Below are positions 7,373-10,153 of a stretch of 10,153 bases of DNA, one piece after another (position 1 is the first letter of the stretch; every line of letters starts with the position of its first letter). Both the position numbers and the translations under genes were made by a program. The stretch spans positions 1-10,153 of the forward strand of contig DNFL01000054.1 in the NCBI GenBank assembly GCA_003486945.1, in the 5' to 3' direction. This DNA is from Hyphomonas sp. GTDB lineage: Bacteria; Pseudomonadota; Alphaproteobacteria; Caulobacterales; Hyphomonadaceae. Below the pieces are notes generated by a model. That model saw only the letters and a list, made by a program, of their open reading frames with translations, made no database searches and was not told the origin of the DNA.

Positions 7373-8128
7373 ATGACTCAAATTCCGGACACTTCCGCGC
7401 ACAAGTGCGTGCTCAGTCTCGCCCGCGACATCGAACGCGCGGGCCGCGACATGGGGCTTCCCTACATCGCCGTCAGCGCCGACATCAGTGATCCCGCGCC
7501 GATGATTGGCCCGGATGGAAAGCCGCTCGCCGAAACGGTTTTCCGCTGGCTGAACCCGGATGTCGAATACTGGAAAGACCGCTCCTTCGCCTTGCGCGCC
7601 AGCCTTATCCAGGTGTTCCGCGTCTGTGCCGAGCCGTTCTATTTCCACGAAGGGCGCCACCACAGCTGGCGCACGGTGCGCGCGCTTGAGGAAATCAACG
7701 CGCTTCACAATCCGCAGGACTACGCCGCCCACGGCATCGGCGGCGCCATCGCTGCACCCATCCATTCCCCGCTGGGCGCCATCGGTGCCGTCGTCTGGGC
7801 AACAGGCGACGCGGCGCTCGATGTGCCTGCCATTTTTGCCGCACGCGCGGGAGAGCTTCACCTCCTGTCCCTGAAATTCATCTCAGCCTACCGCGACGCT
7901 GTGCAGGTTCACGGCCCGGCTGAGGCGGTGGAGTTCACGCGCCGTGAAATCCAGTGCCTGAAATGGGCCGCCGCCGGAAAGACCGATGCCGAGATCGCCA
8001 CCATCATGAGCGTCTCGGTGCCCACCATCCGCTTTCACATGACCAATGCCAGCCGAAAGCTCGGCGTCTCCGGCCGCTCACAGACCATCCGCCTCGCCAC
8101 CAATCTCGGCTATATCGGCCCGGCCTGA
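7373..8128 (+). CDS. LuxR-family transcriptional regulator (probable solo)
   Basis: A 251-residue cytoplasmic regulator. The C-terminal LuxR/GerE helix-turn-helix is clear at about 186-245: VEFTRREIQCLKWAAAGKTD, then AEIATIMSVSVPTIRFHM and NASRKLGVSGRSQTIRLA, including the conserved Glu192, Gly202-Lys203-Thr204 and KLGV. The N-terminal 180 residues have the size and layout of an autoinducer-binding domain (YWKDRSFALR near 66-75, AEPFYFHEG near 86-94, GIGGAIAAPIHSPLG at 121-135), but the usual tyrosine plus Asp-Pro pocket signature is not visible, so the ligand may not be an acyl-homoserine lactone. No acyl-homoserine lactone synthase gene is in the window. ATG 7373 gives the family-like length; the frame is open further upstream but reads into the acyl-CoA dehydrogenase gene. 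Only a weak ribosome binding site is seen. It is divergent from that gene across 102 bases, which suggests but does not show that it regulates it. Confidence 0.85.
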   Translation: MTQIPDTSAHKCVLSLARDIERAGRDMGLPYIAVSADISDPAPMIGPDGKPLAETVFRWLNPDVEYWKDRSFALRASLIQVFRVCAEPFYFHEGRHHSWRTVRALEEINALHNPQDYAAHGIGGAIAAPIHSPLGAIGAVVWATGDAALDVPAIFAARAGELHLLSLKFISAYRDAVQVHGPAEAVEFTRREIQCLKWAAAGKTDAEIATIMSVSVPTIRFHMTNASRKLGVSGRSQTIRLATNLGYIGPA

Positions 8129-9327
8129 CCTTCGCTGCCGCAATCTTCTGAGTCGCCGGTTGCGCGCGCAAGTCCGCTGCAGAGCGTTGCGGCTTCTTCA
8201 CCGCCCACCAGGCGCGCAAGCTCCCGCGTGGCTTCCCCGTCCAGCGGCGATGTGGCCAGCACCTTGCGATACCATTGCTCCGCCCCCGGACGATCACCGG
8301 CTGCTTCCTTGCGCCGCGCGATGGCACTGCCCAGCCGTGCCTGCCACGGGCGCACACGTGCAGGTTCCATGTCATAGGCCGCGTCCATCGAGGCATAGGC
8401 GCGCTCGAAATAGGGCAGGGCCTCACCGGGCTTGCCTGAGAGTTCGAGCACGTCGCCAACATTGATCAGGACGCCCCAAGCATCCGGATCAATCGCCAGT
8501 GCCGTTTCATACGCTGCCAGCGCCGCCTCGAGTTGCCCGTCAGCGCTCAGCACCAGGCCGAGCGCCTTGTAGGAGTATGCATCCTGCGGCGCCCGCTTCA
8601 CAGCTTCGCGCGCAAGGCCGAGTGCGCGCTGCACCTGCACCTGCGCTTCCGGCAAGACGAGACGCCCGGCCGCCAGCGCTTCGCCCAGGCTGCGAAATTC
8701 GCCGTTGGTGTCTGCCGCGCTCGTCGGCCAGCGCATCGCGCGCTGCACCAGCGCATTGGCCAGCCCGGCAAGCGCCTTCGCATTGCTGGGCTCTGCCTCG
8801 GCGATGCGCTCGTAAAGAGCGATGGCGGCTTCATTGTCCTGCAGCGTGTACTGAAAATAGAAATCGTCTGCGCGGGAGATTAGCTGCTGCGAGCCGCCCG
8901 GTGCAGCGTCCGGCGCCCGGCTCAGCCATGCCGCCCCAGCCAGCCCCGCACAAATCAGAACACCCGCGGCCACAAGAATAGCCAGCGACGGCCGGCGCGC
9001 AGTCTCGGGCATCGCCGCGGTCGCAATTAACCTGTACCCGCGCTTCGGAATCGTCTCGATATAGCGCGGCGCTTTTGGATCATCGCCCAGCGCCTTGCGC
9101 AGTTTGGAAACCGCCCGCGCCAGCGTGTCTTCCGCCACCGTCACGCCCGGCCAGATTTCCGCAAAGATTTCTTCCTTCGAGAATACACGCGAAGGGGAGC
9201 TTGCCAGCAGGACAAGCAGGTCCGCCGTCTTCGGCTCCAGCCGCCGGCGATTGGCGCCCTGGTTCAGCTCACCGGTGGCGGGGTCAAGCGACCAGAGGCC
9301 AATGCGGATCGTCCTTGCCTCGGTCAC
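8110..9327 (-). CDS. Membrane-anchored winged-helix regulator with periplasmic TPR domain (CadC/ToxR architecture)
   Basis: A 405-residue protein. Residues 5-103 form an OmpR/PhoB-type winged helix: RRLEPKTADLLVLLAS, then FSKEEIFAEIWPGVTVAEDT, LARAVSKLRKALGDD and YIETIPKRGYRLIA. ARR at 110-112 precedes one transmembrane helix at about 113-135, giving a cytoplasmic N-terminus and a periplasmic C-terminus. The periplasmic part holds TPR-like repeats near 157-180, 250-281 (the best, ending ALAIDP), 284-317 and 330-360. It probably senses an envelope signal or partner and binds DNA directly from the membrane. There is no receiver domain. The start is GTG 9327: an AGGAG lies eight bases upstream and the winged helix begins immediately; the longer open frame to 9468 has no domain-like sequence. 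The last 19 bases overlap the end of the convergent LuxR gene. Cys383 and Cys396 are the only periplasmic cysteines. Confidence 0.9.
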   Translation of the reverse strand: MTEARTIRIGLWSLDPATGELNQGANRRRLEPKTADLLVLLASSPSRVFSKEEIFAEIWPGVTVAEDTLARAVSKLRKALGDDPKAPRYIETIPKRGYRLIATAAMPETARRPSLAILVAAGVLICAGLAGAAWLSRAPDAAPGGSQQLISRADDFYFQYTLQDNEAAIALYERIAEAEPSNAKALAGLANALVQRAMRWPTSAADTNGEFRSLGEALAAGRLVLPEAQVQVQRALGLAREAVKRAPQDAYSYKALGLVLSADGQLEAALAAYETALAIDPDAWGVLINVGDVLELSGKPGEALPYFERAYASMDAAYDMEPARVRPWQARLGSAIARRKEAAGDRPGAEQWYRKVLATSPLDGEATRELARLVGGEEAATLCSGLARATGDSEDCGSEGQAGPI

Positions 9328-9335
9328 GCAAAAAA

Positions 9336-9340
9336 CTCCT
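9336..9340 (-). promoter_or_regulatory. Ribosome binding site deciding the GTG start of the winged-helix regulator
   Basis: AGGAG on the minus strand lies eight bases before GTG 9327. No ATG fits the domain boundary, so this site settles the start. Confidence 0.7.
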
Positions 9341-9357
9341 GCAGATACGGGGCCGTC

Positions 9358-9377
9358 AGGAAAAAGGGAGGAAAAAA
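9358..9377. promoter_or_regulatory. Direct repeat with 11-base spacing, possible winged-helix operator
   Basis: AGGAAAAA occurs at 9358-9365 and again at 9369-9376, separated by GGG, so the repeats start 11 bases apart. OmpR/PhoB-type winged helices commonly bind tandem repeats with about one helical turn between starts. The site lies 31 bases upstream of the regulator start, in the gap shared with the divergent lipoprotein gene. Binding is inferred, and purine-rich repeats can arise by chance. Confidence 0.4.
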
Positions 9378-9386
9378 TCCGGCCTG

Positions 9387-9396
9387 TGCCATGGCA
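9387..9396. repeat. Perfect 10-base palindrome in the divergent promoter region
   Basis: TGCCATGGCA is a perfect palindrome roughly in the middle of the 143-base gap between the regulator and the lipoprotein gene. It could be a dimer binding site or chance. Confidence 0.2.
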
Positions 9397-9470
9397 ATTC
9401 GCTCGCTGAAGGTCCTTGTCACGGCGTCTGGTGCAGGTCCATCTGCCCTCCAATTTCAGGAAAGTCACCG

Positions 9471-10153
9471 ATGCATTTCATGTCCCGGCTCTCTGGCGCC
9501 GCCCTGATGTTCCTCTCAGCGCTTGCGTTGCCTGCCTGCAAGAGCCCGCCGACCGAAGCCGGCCTCTTCCCGGCCGCCAGCCTGCAGGCAGATTTCGACC
9601 AACTTTACGCGTCCCTCAAGGCTGCGCATTTCGACCTCTACATCCACCGGTCGCCGGCCGAGTATGACGCCCTTCATGCCGACATGCGCGCCGCGCTGAC
9701 CGAACCCATGACGAAGACCGAAGCTGAAATCCGGTTCCAGAAGTTCATGGCCTTCGGCCGCGTGGCGCATTCCAATATCGCGTTTCCCTCGGCTGACTGG
9801 CAGGCCTACCGCGCCGAAGGTGGCACAGCCTTGCCCCTGTCGATCCGCTATATTGGTGACCGCCTGATGATCGCCTCGGACATGACCGGCAACAGCCCCT
9901 CTCTCGCCGGCGCCGAGATCCTCTCGCTGAACGGTGTTGCCGCCGCCGAGCTCGAAGCGCGCCTGTCCGCAAACCTCTCCGCCGACAACACCTACCTCGC
10001 CCGCACGATGCTGGAATTCCGCTTCATCCCGCTCCTGTGGCTCGAACTCGGGTCTCCGGCTGAGTATGTGCTTGAACTGGCAGACACCGAAGGAGCCCGC
10101 CGCACCGTCACCGTGCCGGCCCTCCCGCGAGACCAGCTCGCCGCCGGCGATGC
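9471..10153 (+). CDS. Lipoprotein resembling S41-family peptidases (N-terminal part, runs off the right edge)
   Basis: I translated 227 codons of an unfinished gene. The N-terminus has a hydrophobic stretch (about 8-20) and lipobox LPAC with Cys23; proline at -2 is less usual but tolerated, and cleavage as an ordinary secreted protein is the alternative. The mature start ADFDQLYASLKAAHFDLYIH (40-59), the following helix-rich segment, and FGRVAHSNIAFP (about 95-106) resemble the N-terminal region of S41 (C-terminal-processing/tricorn-like) peptidases, in which a D..L...L...HP.LY start and a GDGHT-like segment are common. GAEILSLNGV (about 147-156) resembles a PDZ-type turn. The catalytic Ser and Lys of S41 would lie beyond the window, so the peptidase call is tentative. 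AGGA at 9458-9461 is nine bases before ATG 9471. The gene is divergent from the membrane-anchored regulator and may be its target. Confidence 0.6.
   Translation, partial: MHFMSRLSGAALMFLSALALPACKSPPTEAGLFPAASLQADFDQLYASLKAAHFDLYIHRSPAEYDALHADMRAALTEPMTKTEAEIRFQKFMAFGRVAHSNIAFPSADWQAYRAEGGTALPLSIRYIGDRLMIASDMTGNSPSLAGAEILSLNGVAAAELEARLSANLSADNTYLARTMLEFRFIPLLWLELGSPAEYVLELADTEGARRTVTVPALPRDQLAAGD

Noticed and set aside
7271-7861. N-terminal extension of the acyl-CoA dehydrogenase up to 7861
   Set aside because: The extension is antisense to the LuxR gene and lacks any domain. The family-like N-terminus and ribosome binding site place the start at 7270.
9328-9468. Extension of the winged-helix regulator to an ATG at 9468
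   Set aside because: The added sequence is not domain-like, and GTG 9327 has a well-placed AGGAG and starts directly at the winged helix.

Overview
The window looks like chromosome of a GC-rich alphaproteobacterium. The gene content (long-form dCTP deaminase, metZ, apaG, a large TonB-dependent receptor with a VVTA-type TonB box, and lipoprotein-rich envelope genes) suggests Caulobacterales or Hyphomonadaceae, but this is inferred from recalled resemblance and was not searched. Nine genes fill almost the whole window. No gap exceeds 150 bases. I saw no tRNA, rRNA, CRISPR array, insertion sequence or phage gene.

Left part (1-2228), housekeeping: a dCTP deaminase gene runs leftward off the window edge. 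Divergent from it and 64 bases away is metZ (O-succinylhomoserine sulfhydrylase, homocysteine synthesis), followed after 23 bases by apaG in a probable two-gene unit. ApaG ends 3 bases from a convergent gene.

Middle part (2232-7270), all on the minus strand: in transcription order, an acyl-CoA dehydrogenase, a TonB-dependent outer-membrane receptor with a strong ribosome binding site, a good intrinsic terminator, and a lipoprotein of unknown function. The 100-base leader of the receptor gene carries inverted repeats that may be operators. The receptor may import a hydrophobic or carboxylic compound that the dehydrogenase helps to oxidise, but no substrate can be read from the sequence.

Right part (7373-10153), regulators and a lipoprotein: a LuxR-type regulator is divergent from the acyl-CoA dehydrogenase. 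It ends inside the 3' end of a convergent gene for a membrane-anchored winged-helix regulator with a periplasmic TPR domain (CadC/ToxR architecture). Divergent from that regulator is the start of a lipoprotein that resembles S41-type peptidases. Their shared 142-base promoter region holds a direct repeat with 11-base spacing, the geometry that OmpR-type winged helices usually recognise.

I found no clearly new multi-gene system. The best leads are two local regulator-target pairs (membrane winged-helix regulator with a lipoprotein; LuxR solo with acyl-CoA dehydrogenase and receptor) and an uncharacterised secreted lipoprotein family.
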